NCBI GenBank assembly: GCA_016169945.1
Contig: JADLSH010000061.1
Location: 620,001 to 684,000 of the forward strand
DNA: 64,000 nt
Direction: 5' to 3'
DNA from: Trachythela sp. YZ-2020
Lineage: Eukaryota > Cnidaria > Anthozoa > Malacalcyonacea > Clavulariidae
This document shows, piece after piece, positions 11,937 through 23,592 of this stretch (positions within the stretch are counted from its first letter, which is position 1; every line of letters starts with the position of its first letter). Position numbers and translations under genes: made by a program. The notes beneath the pieces were generated by a model. That model did not search any database. It saw only the letters and a program-made list of their open reading frames with translations, and had not been told where the DNA came from.

Positions 11937-13691
11937 ACATGTAAGAAAATATTTGTTATCAAAAATTGGCGATATGGTGTCGATGATGACTCACTGCCTG
12001 CAGCCAAGGATGCATTAGTCTTCATGGCAGTTAGTGTTAATGATGCCTGGAAAGTACCATGTGGCTACTTTTTAATAGATGGTCTAAGTTGCGCAGAACG
12101 GGCAAATCTTGTGAAAGTCTGCATTCAGCGATTACATGATGTCGGTGTTAAAGTCATCTCGCTAATTTGTGATGGTCCTTCCTGCCATTTTAGCATGCTA
12201 TCTGCCCTTGGAGCAACCTTGAAAGTTTCTAACCTGGTAACCTCTTTCCCACATCCTGAAGATAAAAAGCAACAAATTTATGTCTTGCTTGATGTCTGTC
12301 ACATGTTAAAGTTGTTACGAAATACAGAGTATGGGATTTTTATTGACAAAGATGGAGAAAAGATCCAATGGCAATATTTGGTTGAGCTGCAGAAGCTCCA
12401 ACAAACAGAAGGACTTCGACTTGGCAACAAGTTGAAGATGGCTCACATTCAATGGAAGCAACAAAAGATGAAAGTCAACTTGGCTGCCCAATCTTTCAGT
12501 GCAAGTGTTGCTGATGCCATTGAATATTGCACCAATGTTTTGAAGCTCTCACAATTCCAAGGAAGTGAAGCAACAGTAAAGTTTATACGTGTTGTTGATC
12601 ACCTTTTCGACATCCTCAACTCCCGAAATCCACTTGCAAAAGGTTACAAGGCACCACTTCGTACCAGCAACAAACAATCATGGGATCCCTTCCTTGATGA
12701 AGCATACAGGTATATACTTGGCCTGAAAAATGCAGCTGGTGAAATCATGCACACAACACGGCGGAAGACTGGATTTATTGGATTTTTGGTTGCAATCAAA
12801 AGCACAAAAGCAATCTTCAAGAAACTTGTTGAGGCTAAAGATGCACCACTCAAGTACCTTCTCACCTACAAGCTGAGTCAGGACCACCTGGAATTGTTCT
12901 TTGGAGCTGTTCGTTCAACCGGAGGATTCAATAATAATCCAACAACCCAACAATTCACTGCAGCATACAAGCGTCTTCTCCTGCGGAGTCATATTAGAGG
13001 AGACAATGGAAACTGTGAAACAAGAGATCCCATAGACATTCTCAGCATCATTACGGATACCTGCAATGTTAATAAGAACACAGTTGACACTTCCACAATC
13101 ACAAATGCTTCAATAATACGAAAGTATGATCTGACAGAGAGAAGTCCTGTAGCAACAGATCATGACTATTGTAACTCGCCAAATATTTCAGTCATCTCCG
13201 AATTTAAGAAAGCTGGATTTGTTGGATATGTTGCAAAGCAAGTGGAGAAACAACTTCTATGCTTTGACTGTTGCAGTGCCCTTGGTTCCCAAACAAATGA
13301 ACACACAACAACATTCTTGAAATCGAAAGATCGAGGAAAGCTTTTTAAGCCTACCAAAAGTGTCATTCAAGTTTGTGAAGAAACGGAGAAGTGTTTCGAG
13401 CGAATGTTGGTAACAACTGGAGGGAAGCCTCCCCATGGAAAAGGAATTGTTGATGCAATTGCTGTTTCAGTATTAGGATCCTGCAACACCTCTATAGTGT
13501 TCAAAGAGCTTAATGATCATATGTATGACACAACTGTTGAAGACAACCACATATTTAGCTTGATCAAATCAATTGTCAAGTGTTACTGTAAGATCAGGCT
13601 ATACCATCTGGGCAAGGTAGCAACACAAGATACATGTGGTAAAGTAATCAGAAAGAAATTAAATAAACTTGTTCTTTTTTGCCACCAATGA
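11937..13691 (+). CDS. P-type (THAP9-like) transposase catalytic exon
   Basis: The open frame runs from the acceptor TTTCAG at 11931-11936 through ATG 12024 to the stop at 13691, with no internal stop. It matches P-element/THAP9 transposases in order. An RNase H-like start (SLPAAKDALVFMAVSVND) leads to LICDGPSCH with the first aspartate, then LLDVCHMLKLLRN with the second. QDHLELFFGAVRS.GG.NNNPT carries the glutamate, and the C-terminal part has GYVAKQVE and LLCFDCC. The catalytic exon looks full length and could be expressed. In vivo activity would depend on the N-terminal DNA-binding region, which seems incomplete. Confidence 0.88.
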   Translation, partial: TCKKIFVIKNWRYGVDDDSLPAAKDALVFMAVSVNDAWKVPCGYFLIDGLSCAERANLVKVCIQRLHDVGVKVISLICDGPSCHFSMLSALGATLKVSNLVTSFPHPEDKKQQIYVLLDVCHMLKLLRNTEYGIFIDKDGEKIQWQYLVELQKLQQTEGLRLGNKLKMAHIQWKQQKMKVNLAAQSFSASVADAIEYCTNVLKLSQFQGSEATVKFIRVVDHLFDILNSRNPLAKGYKAPLRTSNKQSWDPFLDEAYRYILGLKNAAGEIMHTTRRKTGFIGFLVAIKSTKAIFKKLVEAKDAPLKYLLTYKLSQDHLELFFGAVRSTGGFNNNPTTQQFTAAYKRLLLRSHIRGDNGNCETRDPIDILSIITDTCNVNKNTVDTSTITNASIIRKYDLTERSPVATDHDYCNSPNISVISEFKKAGFVGYVAKQVEKQLLCFDCCSALGSQTNEHTTTFLKSKDRGKLFKPTKSVIQVCEETEKCFERMLVTTGGKPPHGKGIVDAIAVSVLGSCNTSIVFKELNDHMYDTTVEDNHIFSLIKSIVKCYCKIRLYHLGKVATQDTCGKVIRKKLNKLVLFCHQ

Positions 13692-14597
13692 ATGATCATT
13701 GTGTAGTTAAATAGGCAGTGATTGGTTGTTTATATTTAAAATAATGCTTGTTTATATTATGCACCTATTAGTGTTTTGCACCAGTCAATGTAAATCCCCT
13801 CCCCCTCCCAACCCCAGTGGAAAAATTTGACATTAACATACTAAATATCTCTTTTCAGATTGATTTGGGCCTAGTTTGGGGTGTTATTTGATCCAGTATC
13901 TTGTCCCCAGAGGCCAGCTATAGAGTGGGGTATATTTGACAAAGTGACTGAGTCATAAATGTCAAATTCCCCTGGGTTTCCCCCCCCGTCCTGGGGCTAA
14001 ACATTGATAGGTGCATTAAAATGTTGATATGAATGTCATATTCAAACGAATATCTATAGGTATTTATAGTATGTAATATATATGAAGTGTCCAAGTGATT
14101 GATATGATCACTGATTAATATCAATATGATGTCTTTGATGAACATCTTAAACATTTTTAGACTTGCCTATTTTAGACTTTTACGCAGTGTTTACTGGTTC
14201 GTTTCATCGAATTGTTATACTTTTTCTTGTGATGTAGCAGTAATTCTATATTTTGAATAGAAATAATCTCCATCTCGTTGAAAACCTCGATAATCAAGCC
14301 GGGGAAGACACGGGGTCAAGTTGGCTATTGTTTTGTGTTTGTATTGATCACTCCTTCAAACTTGCAAATCCCGTTTCCCACTGATCTGAAACCAATATCA
14401 CTGCAATATTACTGGCCCGATCTGCAATGTATAAACTGCCGAAAAATCCGAAAAACTATGACTCTGTAATACAAAAGTCTAATAACGTTGGAACGATGTC
14501 GTGTTGTCGCTCCTTGACTTCCGGTTAAAAAAACTGGCTTCAATTTTTGCTCAAAATTAATAAGAGATGCGCTATCCAACCTATGTATAGATCAGTG

Positions 14598-15123
14598 GTT
14601 ACTTCTAGTTGGATGTTTCACGATTTGTTTGAGATTAAAACGTCGGCATAAACTGGAAGTACGGCATTTATTAAAATCGCCTACAAATGAAATTCCAGCA
14701 TGGGGGTATTTTTTAGAGAGCTAAGTCCAACATAGCAGTTAAATGACTGAGTAATGCATTTTAGTCATTGGATGGTGGATGGTAAATTATACACACAATA
14801 ATACAGGAAAACCCACGAGGCAACTTATACGGTCTGACGTACAGCCACAAGGTTTCAAAAGAATCATCCAGTAGATCGTCTAAAATTATAAAAGGTATAT
14901 TAGATTTGACAAAAGTGCAGACACCACCACCGATTCTTAATTTTCTGTCTCGTCGAACGACTTTATATCCATTAATCGCAACAGAAGCGTCATCTATTTG
15001 GTCAGACAAACACGTTTCAGTTATAAAAGCAATATGAACGTTATTGTTATTAATTAAAACATCGAGATCATCCATTTTCTGAAGAAGCGATCTAGCGTTC
15101 GATAACAGAAAAATTGGCAAGTC
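14598..15123 (-). pseudogene. CR1-like LINE, endonuclease N-terminal part
   Basis: Minus strand from about 15120: FLLSNARSLLQKMDDLDVL, then AFITETCLSD (the endonuclease glutamate motif), RRDRKLRIGGGVCTFVKSN, and YHPPSND at the end of the open stretch. After a stop, FVGDFNKC continues down to the P-element junction and resumes at 10860. It is the 5' half of the LINE at 8989-10868. Its first part is duplicated at 21137-21392. Confidence 0.85.
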
Positions 15124-15532
15124 ATGATATGTACATAGAAAAATATGATAAATACACTAAATAATAATGAAATTTGCCATGCAGTTCTGGTTGCCTGAGA
15201 AATGGACGTCACTCACAACATACAAAACGAAAAATACTCAAAATATCTATCAAGCTACGTTAAAATAATAATATAATTTGAATCTATGATAGTGTTACTA
15301 TATTCTTACAACATTTGCCAAGTTTGTAAAGCAAATATAATACAAAAATGTTCTGGTCATTTTTTCAATTCTCATGGCAACATGCGGGATGCCCGTAACC
15401 AACTACAACGCAACGATTTAAAACACGAAAGCACAAACCCATTGCATGTCAAAATGCCGACAAAACAGCTTATCAGGGTGACGATTCTAGCGGTGGAAAA
15501 ACATTTGGATGCCGAAAAACGAAACAAATAAT

Positions 15533-16236
15533 TTTTTGAATTTCACGTGTCAAATGTTTTAGGTGTAAAATTTTGCACTTTATTCTCGTCTTCAGTCTTG
15601 GCAGAAAATACTGATTCGTTGCGTAGATACGAGGGCAGTCAGCAGCTTTTTGTTCGACCAAATATTTGGAAAGAATTCTTGTGACATTGCTCTTAAATCA
15701 TCCCCAAATTAAATGCCTCTCGGGAAGGTTTCACGCCTTCAACACTCATTAGGGAACTTTAGATTTGACAACGGCTACGAGAACGACTACGACTACGAGA
15801 CTTTCCCGTTAAATATATCTGCTAATACAAACGTGTTATCATCCTCTCTTTGGCGTAGCACATCCTTATAACAACAGTTGAGCCAATGAGAGTACAACTT
15901 TGAGTTTGTATTAGCAGATATTAAAAATTTATAGATCACAATGTATAAATTTAAGTTAATGAGACAACACATTAACTTGAGGTTTGTTTTACTATACAAC
16001 AAGTGGGAAAAGCCTGTCAACACCCACTAAATTCACAACAAAATATCTCTGATCAAAGTTCAAAGTATGTCCGGACACGTGCAATACGAATGCAATTTGC
16101 TCAACCAATCGAATGACTCTATTGCCAATCATATTTCAATGACCATAGGTAAAGCGCGCTATATAACGTCAAGCGTGTCACTTTGCCGAATGTTTCAACT
16201 GAATAAACACGAAATTCTGCAAGAATAAAAATTTAC
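15533..16236. repeat. 704-bp repeat, copy 1 of 3, with embedded hairpin
   Basis: Begins TTTTTTGAATTTCACGTGTC and ends GCAAGAATAAAAATTT. Near-identical copies are at 21803-22508 and 26933-27640. The third lies in different flanking DNA, which marks these as approximate ends of one unit. Inside, about 15798-15910, ATCTGCTAATACAAAC and GTTTGTATTAGCAGAT form the arms of a roughly 110-bp inverted repeat. No coding potential or known family is recognised. Confidence 0.6.
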
Positions 16237-17080
16237 ATAATATGCGAAGTGCTTTGGACGGTGTTATAGACGGTGCGAGAACTTAGAATAGGCGATTCGA
16301 ATGCTAAATATGTCGATGCGAGACATCCTTCGGCACAAGAACAAGACCTAACAAGATTAATGCGAACGACGGGCAGCATGGCGAATAACGACGTGGCTTT
16401 TATATCTACAATCAGAACTCACTGATGCAGAGCAAGCATGACAGTTGTGCTATTATTTCTCCCATGGTCCAAGAAATATGCCAGCTCAATTCCGCTATAA
16501 AGTTAGTACGGACAGACGCCAACCAGTCAACAGATCCGACGAACACGACGTGCTGAATATAACACAATTGGTTGCCTCGCATGTGGCCCATGCGGGGCGT
16601 CGTAAGTATTGCCAGCAACTGACTCAAACGAATGTTATATTTCTTTTCAACCAATTTTAGTATATCTCTCTATTGCCATTCGATATCATAGTATTCTGGT
16701 ACCATATATGTATAAATTATAACATGATATATCTCTGTAATATATCCTATTGTTATATTGATGTCCAAAGTTTAATCCTTGTCTCGAGGCCTGAAAATAT
16801 TTGTATTTACCGTAAAATTTTACGGCTATAGAAAAGAATACCATTATCGTTAAATCGGCAACACGTATTTTGTTAATGAATATTAAATACTACGATAAAA
16901 TATAGTTCAGTCTTCAGTTGTCAAAATTTGGTTCGGAATTAGGACACGTGCACTCGAGCGTGCGTTGGCGTATGTTCACGTGAACGTCTATTAGTTGTTC
17001 AGGATTATTGCCATCTTGGCATCTTGCCACTATATATAATTTGGGTTAACAGGACGGTATGTCCAATTTGAGCAGTATAT
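16237..17080. other. Duplicated non-coding stretch left of Harbinger A
   Basis: Shared with 22509-23352. Short ORFs on both strands around 16412-16660 are conserved between the copies only because the DNA is nearly identical. I recognise no domain. It ends at the TAT target site of the Harbinger element. Confidence 0.4.
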
Positions 17081-17319
17081 GGTCGCGGTCACACTAGCGC
17101 TTGTGCTTGGAGATTACCACCGGATTAGCGTGCTTGCGTGAACACATACCAAGGTCGTGCTAGAATGTAAGCCAAGCACGTCGCGGTCACACTCGGAAAA
17201 GTATTGCATGCTTGCTCGCTGTTGTTGACAGATAACTTAATAATCAAAATAAAGCCCATTAAAAAATAATTTTTGGAGATTTCGTATAGAGTTTCAGCTT
17301 TAAATATTTGGCGCGCGAG

Positions 17320-18590
17320 ATGGAGAACGATTCTTTGCTATTGCTTTATTACCAATATCAAAGAACGCGCGTTTCTGCCAGACGCAGATCGCTTGTCAGA
17401 AGGAGGAGACGGTTGTTTCTTACATTGCAAAGAATCAACCAAAATATGATGTATTTTCAATACGTCCGAACCATAACATTAGCAATAATGGCTATTGCTA
17501 GAGTGGTTGGTCAAATAAATCAACGTCAGTTCTGGGAGATTCCAAGACCACGACTGGGTTGGTTTGAGGTGATATTTGGAGACGACCATCAATCTGGCTA
17601 CTGGAAGCAGCATTTTCGTATGCGCAAAGAAACATTCTTACGGCTGGTAGATTTTGTGACCCCAGAAATCGCCAAGGAAAACACAATTTTTCGAGATGCT
17701 ATCCCTCCACATAAGCGAGTCGCTATTGCGTTATGGCGACTGGCAGTAGGCTCAAGTTTTCGTGCTATCGCAGCTCATTTTGATGTTGGAAAGTCGACCT
17801 GTGTCACAATAACGAAGGAATTTTGTCAGGCGCTGAACCGATTGTCAAGGCATTACATCAAATTTCCCGTCAGCTGTGATGAAACTACGCGAGCGTTGGC
17901 GGTATTTCAAGATGATTGCAGATTCCCGCAAGCAGTTGGAGCAATAGATGGTACCCATATTGAAATTATTGCACCGGAGGAGCCTTTCGACTATTTCGAT
18001 AGAAGTCATCGGTGTAGTGTTATACTGCAGGCAAACGTAGTGCAAAATCTCACGTTTTTGGACACCGCAATTGGTTATCCAGGCAGCATGCATGATGCGC
18101 GAGTTCTACGGTCCAGTGATATTTTCAGAAGGCACAGAATGGTGAGATTTTAACGGAACCACTGGCTAGAGTCAATGGAGTTCAAGTTCGGCCTTTGCTG
18201 CTTGGGGATGGTGCATACCCTCTACTTCCTTGGTTAATGAAGCCTTATCCCAACGGTGCTATTCTTAATCGTTCCCAACGCCGATTTAACAAGACTCTTT
18301 CTTCAGCTAGATCGACCGTTGAAAGGGCGTTTGGAATCCTTAAGGCTAGATGGAGAATACTTTTGAAAAGGCTGGACAACCGATTTGAAAATGTTCCAGA
18401 AGTAATATTGTCATGCTGCATATTACATAATTTTTGCCAAGAGGCTGGTGAAGAGTTTGACGATGAGGAAATTTTGCGTAGAATTATTTGTATAGACAGG
18501 GAATATTTAGAAACAAGACGGCAAGAAAACATTGCCCAAAATCCAGCTGCTGAACGTATTCGCTTGTTAATCGAACAGAGTTTAACTTAA
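17320..18590 (+). pseudogene. Harbinger transposase A (frameshifted)
   Basis: Starts at ATG 17320 (MENDSLLLLYYQYQ). The N-terminal arginine-rich region and first catalytic motif AVGAIDGTHIEII are intact. Compared with copy B there are substitutions near 18003-18045 and a one-base deletion in the T run at about 18123, giving an early stop at 18153. The downstream part (LLGDGAYPLLPW with the second aspartate, STVERAFGILKARWRIL with the glutamate) is still readable at 18195-18590. It is a DDE_Tnp_4-type transposase, inactivated here. Confidence 0.9.
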
Positions 18591-18851
18591 CTATACCCAA
18601 GTTTCATTGCTACGCCAAATATCAAAACTCTGGAAACTAAGACAACATAGACACATGGTCGTACAATTGTAGTAATATATATAATTATATAATCTATACA
18701 TTTTGAATACAATATACGATATATTAATCCTTACAATAACTAGGTCGTAAATAATTTTTATTAAAATTATTGCAGCATAATACATCGATGGAATATGTTT
18801 ATTAAATTTTAAAAAATGTTTGTTCTTCTAATAAAGTTTATATGACACCGT

Positions 18852-19880
18852 CTATTTTTTCATTATTTCTGCCATTCGCAAGAAAAACTCTTGATCTCTT
18901 CCCCGCGACTCTTCGTCTAGCTTTCTTTGATCTGCTTCCAGTTTTATCAACAGCTCCTCGGTTCGTTTTTGGGCCTTCTCCATCATTTGCATCTGCGAGT
19001 TTTGCATCCCCACCAGCTTTTCTGTCAAGTCGATCATGGCACTCGCAGTTGTAATTCGTCCTTTCTTTACTTTTTTATCATTTTGTTTTTTCTTTGGCGC
19101 TTTGCGTTTTTCGCGCTGTCCAGCATTGGGTGAACTCTCCGAATCTGATTCACTCGCATCCCGCCTGTCGTATTCTTGGTCAGATTCTTCGGAATCATTG
19201 AAAGACTGCTCTTTCGAACTCGAAGAGGAGTCTCCAGATCTGGTTTGTCCACTCTGGATTATCCCTGGCATTGTCACAACAGCCCGGGTACCGAGAACTT
19301 CGTCAAACGAGTCGAAGTATGGACTGGTTTGGGGTGGTCTTCCAGTCGCATTGTTGTTTGTCTTTGCATCTTTGTACGCCTTCTTTAAATTCCGAAGCTT
19401 GTCCTTGCACTGTTTTGCCGTTTTTCTCCCGGCCTTGTTCACTGCCTCATCAATTTTGTGCCAGGTCTCAGTTGCCCTGGAACTTTCTACGTCCTCGATC
19501 CTTTCCTTCCACTCGCTAACCAGCACACTCGTTTGGGATTCGACCCATTTCGTTGACGATTTTGCGCCACCGTTTGTATCGCACGCGTTGTTTATAGCCG
19601 TAGACGAAGCACCGTTGTTGGGAATATTTATTGAGCCGGTGAAACTATTATCATGCGCATGTGGAGCTTGTACGCGTTGCGGTGGAAAGGGCGCTCGAGG
19701 AAAATATGGGTAGAATGGCGGTGGTTGTGGTTGTTGTTGGCGCGCAAACATCCAATTGGCTTCTGGCGTCGAACGAGCAAAAGCAGGATTGCTTTCGTTC
19801 CCAGCAAAATGGTTCGAATACAAGAAAGCAGCATCGTTTCGATCATCGATTCCATCCGAACTACTTGGTGTCTGCGACAT
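18852..19880 (-). CDS. Harbinger Myb/SANT-like accessory protein A
   Basis: 342-residue intact ORF. It has a low-complexity N-terminus with a proline/glutamine-rich stretch (QQQPQPPPFYPYFP), then a Myb/SANT-like trihelix domain around residues 110-180 (W..SQTSVLVSEWKER, ETWHKIDEAVNK, KQCKDKLRNLKKAYKDAK). A serine/acidic middle, a lysine-rich basic stretch (KRKAPKKK) and a C-terminal helix follow. In PIF/Harbinger elements such a protein binds DNA and helps the transposase into the nucleus. It is convergent with the transposase gene. Copy B differs by one extra serine and two substitutions. Confidence 0.88.
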   Translation of the reverse strand: MSQTPSSSDGIDDRNDAAFLYSNHFAGNESNPAFARSTPEANWMFARQQQPQPPPFYPYFPRAPFPPQRVQAPHAHDNSFTGSINIPNNGASSTAINNACDTNGGAKSSTKWVESQTSVLVSEWKERIEDVESSRATETWHKIDEAVNKAGRKTAKQCKDKLRNLKKAYKDAKTNNNATGRPPQTSPYFDSFDEVLGTRAVVTMPGIIQSGQTRSGDSSSSSKEQSFNDSEESDQEYDRRDASESDSESSPNAGQREKRKAPKKKQNDKKVKKGRITTASAMIDLTEKLVGMQNSQMQMMEKAQKRTEELLIKLEADQRKLDEESRGRDQEFFLRMAEIMKK

Positions 19881-21136
19881 TTTTCCTCTGAAAATTTTCC
19901 TACTCGACTTTGCAGTGTTGGCGCGTTATTATTGCGAAGATAAATAAAATATTTCGAAACTACCGCTTCTATCTCTATATTAATTAAAATGACATGTCCA
20001 AATTGCCTGTCTATTTTCCTCTTAAAACTGAAAACTCTATTGGTTAAAATGTCTAATCCACTTGAAATGCACATTCTAGCACGACTCAAACATACCCTGT
20101 AGTGTGCTTGGACCGTGGTTCGGTGCCTTTGAAATTTCAAGCAAATCGTATCAGATTTCAAGCGTGCTTGAGTTTCGCGTTTTGCGCGGTCACACTAGCA
20201 AGCGCGCTTGGAAGGTGACGTGTTGACAGATTTTAATCTTTAATCTTTCTAGAATTTCACATTAAATTCAAGTGGATTTAGTGGATTTAGTTGAATATCG
20301 AGCGATGTTAGCTTCATATCGAGCGAGCCAACCTCCATATAGAGCGAGCTTAGCTTCGAGCCGAGCTCTAAGACGTAAGGATAGGCCCGAGCCGAGCTCT
20401 AACATATAAGGATAGGCCCGAGCCAAGCTTAGTATATATCCCCGAGCAGCATCGTTTCGATCATCGAAGAAAGCAGCATCGTTTCGATCATCGATTCCAT
20501 CCGAACTACTTGGTGTCTGCGACATTTTTCCTCTGAAAATTTTCCTACTCGACTTTGCAGTGTTGGCGCGTTATTATTGCGAAGATAAATAAAATATTTC
20601 GAAACTACCGCTTCTATCTCTATATTAATTAAAATGACATGTCCAAATTGCCTGTCTATTTTCCTCTTAAAACTGAAAACTCTATTGGTTAAAATGTCTA
20701 ATCCACTTGAAATGCACATTCTAGCACGACTCAAACATACCCTGTAGTGTGCTTGGACCGTGGTTCGGTGCCTTTGAAATTTCAAGCAAATCGTATCAGA
20801 TTTCAAGCGTGCTTGAGTTTCGCGTTTTGCGCGGTCACACTAGCAAGCGCGCTTGGAAGGTGACGTGTTGACAGATTTTAATCTTTAATCTTTCTAGAAT
20901 TTCACATTAAATTCAAGTGGATTTAGTGGATTTAGTTGAATATCGAGCGATGTTAGCTTCATATCGAGCGAGCCAACCTCCATATAGAGCGAGCTTAGCT
21001 TCGAGCCGAGCTCTAAGACGTAAGGATAGGCCCGAGCCGAGCTCTAACATATAAGGATAGGCCCGAGCCAAGCTTAGTATATATCCCCGAGCAGCATCGT
21101 TTCGATCATCGAAGAAAGCAGCATCGTTTCGATCAT
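19826..21136. repeat. 645-bp local tandem repeat with foreign 176-bp insert
   Basis: The sequence AAGCAGCATCGTTTCGATCA starts at 19826, 20471 and 21116, a period of 645 bp. Each unit runs from the Myb-gene start through the Harbinger subterminal region, then into about 176 bp (20282-20457) that is absent from Harbinger B. That insert has internal near-repeats (ATATCGAGCGA.., TAAGGATAGGCCCGAGCC twice). It jumps back into the Myb gene at GCAGCATCGTTTCG. The third unit is cut after 21 bp by the unit A/B junction. Confidence 0.85.
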
Positions 21137-21392
21137 CCAGTAGATCGTCTAAAATTATAAAAGGTATATTAGATTTGACAAAAGTGCAGACACCACCACC
21201 GATTCTTAATTTTCTGTCTCGTCGAACGACTTTATATCCATTAATCGCAACAGAAGCGTCATCTATTTGGTCAGACAAACACGTTTCAGTTATAAAAGCA
21301 ATATGAACGTTATTGTTATTAATTAAAACATCGAGATCATCCATTTTCTGAAGAAGCGATCTAGCGTTCGATAACAGAAAAATTGGCAAGTC
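21137..21392 (-). pseudogene. Duplicated LINE endonuclease fragment
   Basis: Repeats about 14865-15120 of the LINE. It encodes the same endonuclease start (AFITETCLSD, GGVCTFVKSN) before running into Harbinger-derived DNA at the duplication junction, which creates a meaningless fusion frame. Confidence 0.85.
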
Positions 21393-21802
21393 ATGATATG
21401 TACATAGAAAAATATGATAAATACACTAAATAATAATGAAATTTGCCATGCAGTTCTGGTTGCCTGAGAAATGGACGTCACTCACAACATACAAAACGAA
21501 AAATACTCAAAATATCTATCAAGCTACGTTAAAATAATAATATAATTTGAATCTATGATAGTGTTACTATATTCTTACAACATTTTGCCAAGTTTGTAAA
21601 GCAAATATAATACAAAAATGTTCTGGTCATTTTTTCAATTCTCATGGCAACATGCGGGATGCCCGTAACCAACTACAACGCAACGATTTAAAACACGAAA
21701 GCACAAACCCATTGCATGTCAAAATGCCGACAAAACAGCTTATCAGGGTGACGATTCTAGCGGTGGAAAAACATTTGGATGCCGAAAAACGAAACAAATA
21801 AT

Positions 21803-22508
21803 TTTTTGAATTTCACGTGTCAAATGTTTTAGGTGTAAAATTTTGCACTTTATTCTCGTCTTCAGTCTTGGCAGAAAATACTGATTCGTTGCGTAGATAC
21901 GAGGGCAGTCAGCAGCTTTTTGTTCGACCAAATATTTGGAAAGAATTCTTGTGACATTGCTCTTAAATCATCCCCAAATTAAATGCCTCTCGGGAAGGTT
22001 TCACGCCTTCAACACTCATTAGGGAACTTTAGATTTGACAACGGCTACGAGAACGACTACGACTACGAGACTTTCCCGTTAAATATATCTGCTAATACAA
22101 ACGTGTTATCATCCTCTCTTTGGCGTAGCACATCCTTATAACAACAGTTGAGCCAATGAGAGTACAACTTTGAGTTTGTATTAGCAGATATTTAAAGCCA
22201 ATTTATAGATCACAATGTATAAATTTAAGTTAATGAGACAACACATTAACTTGAGGTTTGTTTTACTATACAACAAGTGGGAAAAGCCTGTCAACACCCA
22301 CTAAATTCACAACAAAATATCTCTGATCAAAGTTCAAAGTATGTCCGGACACGTGCAATACGAATGCAATTTGCTCAACCAATCGAATGACTCTATTGCC
22401 AATCATATTTCAATGACCATAGGTAAAGCGCGCTATATAACGTCAAGCGTGTCACTTTGCCGAATGTTTCAACTGAATAAACACGAAATTCTGCAAGAAT
22501 AAAAATTT
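21803..22508. repeat. 704-bp repeat, copy 2
   Basis: Near-identical to 15533-16236, with small indels (for example TATTTAAAGCCAATTTATAG here against TATTAAAAATTTATAG). It shares that variant with the copy at 26933-27640. Confidence 0.6.
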
Positions 22509-23352
22509 ACATAATATGCGAAGTGCTTTGGACGGTGTTATAGACGGTGCGAGAACTTAGAATAGGCGATTCGAATGCTAAATATGTCGATGCGAGACAT
22601 CCTTCGGCACAAGAACAAGACCTAACAAGATTAATGCGAACGACGGGCAGCATGGCGAATAACGACGTGGCTTTTATATCTACAATCAGAACTCACTGAT
22701 GCAGAGCAAGCATGACAGTTGTGCTATTATTTCTCCCATGGTCCAAGAAATATGCCAGCTCAATTCCGCTATAAAGTTAGTACGGACAGACGCCAACCAG
22801 TCAACAGATCCGACGAACACGACGTGCTGAATATAACACAATTGGTTGCCTCGCATGTGGCCCATGCGGGGCGTCGTAAGTATTGCCAGCAACTGACTCA
22901 AACGAATGTTATATTTCTTTTCAACCAATTTTAGTATATCTCTATTGCCATTCGATATCATAGTATTCTGGTACCATATATGTATAAATTATAACATGAT
23001 ATATCTCTGTAATATATCCTATTGTTATATTGATGTCCAAAGTTTAATCCTTGTCTCGAGGCCTGAAAATATTTGTATTTACCGTAAAATTTTACGGCTA
23101 TAGAAAAGAATACCATTATCGTTAAATCGGCAACACGTATTTTGTTAATGAATATTAAATACTACGATAAAATATAGTTCAGTCTTCAGTTGTCAAAATT
23201 TGGTTCGGAATTAGGACACGTGCACTCGAGCGTGCGTTGGCGTATGTTCACGTGAACGTCTATTAGTTGTTCAGGATTATTGCCATCTTGGCATCTTGCC
23301 ACTATATATAATTTGGGTTAACAGGACGGTATGTCCAATTTGAGCAGTATAT
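22509..23352. other. Duplicated non-coding stretch left of Harbinger B
   Basis: Matches 16237-17080. No gene is recognised. Confidence 0.4.
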
Positions 23353-23592
23353 GGTCGCGGTCACACTAGCGCTTGTGCTTGGAGATTACCACCGGATTAG
23401 CGTGCTTGCGTGAACACATACCAAGGTCGTGCTAGAATGTAAGCCAAGCACGTCGCGGTCACACTCGGAAAAGTATTGCATGCTTGCTCGCTGTTGTTGA
23501 CAGATAACTTAATAATCAAAATAAAGCCCATTAAAAAATAATTTTTTGGAGATTTCGTATAGAGTTTCAGCTTTAAATATTTGGCGCGCGAG

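Larger units (their letters stand above)
10869..14597 (+). mobile_element. P-element-type transposon, 3.73 kb, inserted in LINE endonuclease
   Basis: Long inverted termini of about 175-185 bp (10869-11043 and 14413-14597) begin CACTGATCTATACATAGG. Direct 8-bp repeats GTTACCTC (10861-10868) and GTTACTTC (14598-14605) differ at one base. Removing the element restores the LINE endonuclease frame. It encodes a P-type transposase with an upstream exon. The 8-bp duplication and CA...TG ends fit P elements. The mismatch in the duplication shows the insertion is not very recent. Confidence 0.88.
17081..20281. mobile_element. PIF/Harbinger transposon A, right end lost
   Basis: The left terminus GGTCGCGGTCACACTAGCGC at 17081 is preceded by TAT. 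It encodes a frameshifted transposase (plus) and an intact Myb/SANT-like protein (minus), as in copy B. At 20281 homology to copy B stops (GTGGATTTAG) and unrelated sequence begins, so the right TIR present in copy B is missing. It cannot transpose by itself. Confidence 0.85.
14865..21136. repeat. Tandem duplication, unit A (6272 bp)
   Basis: Unit A starts within the LINE endonuclease at CATCCAGTAGATCG (14865). The same sequence restarts at 21137. Most of A is near-identical to the following unit B, with only scattered substitutions and 1-3 base indels. It carries a LINE fragment, the 704-bp repeat, a Harbinger element and a local 645-bp repeat. The junction at 21137 lies in TTTCGATCATC/AATCATCC, a short ATCATC microhomology. 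Confidence 0.85.

Noticed and set aside
16412..16660. Opposing ORFs at 16412-16654 and 16445-16660, also in the second unit
   Set aside because: Their conservation simply reflects the tandem duplication; no domain or codon signal.
18842..20281. Plus-strand ORFs of 70-226 codons opposite the Harbinger Myb-like gene (also 25116-26224)
   Set aside because: They are antisense shadows of the minus-strand Myb-like ORF; the minus frame has the domain and the codon pattern.
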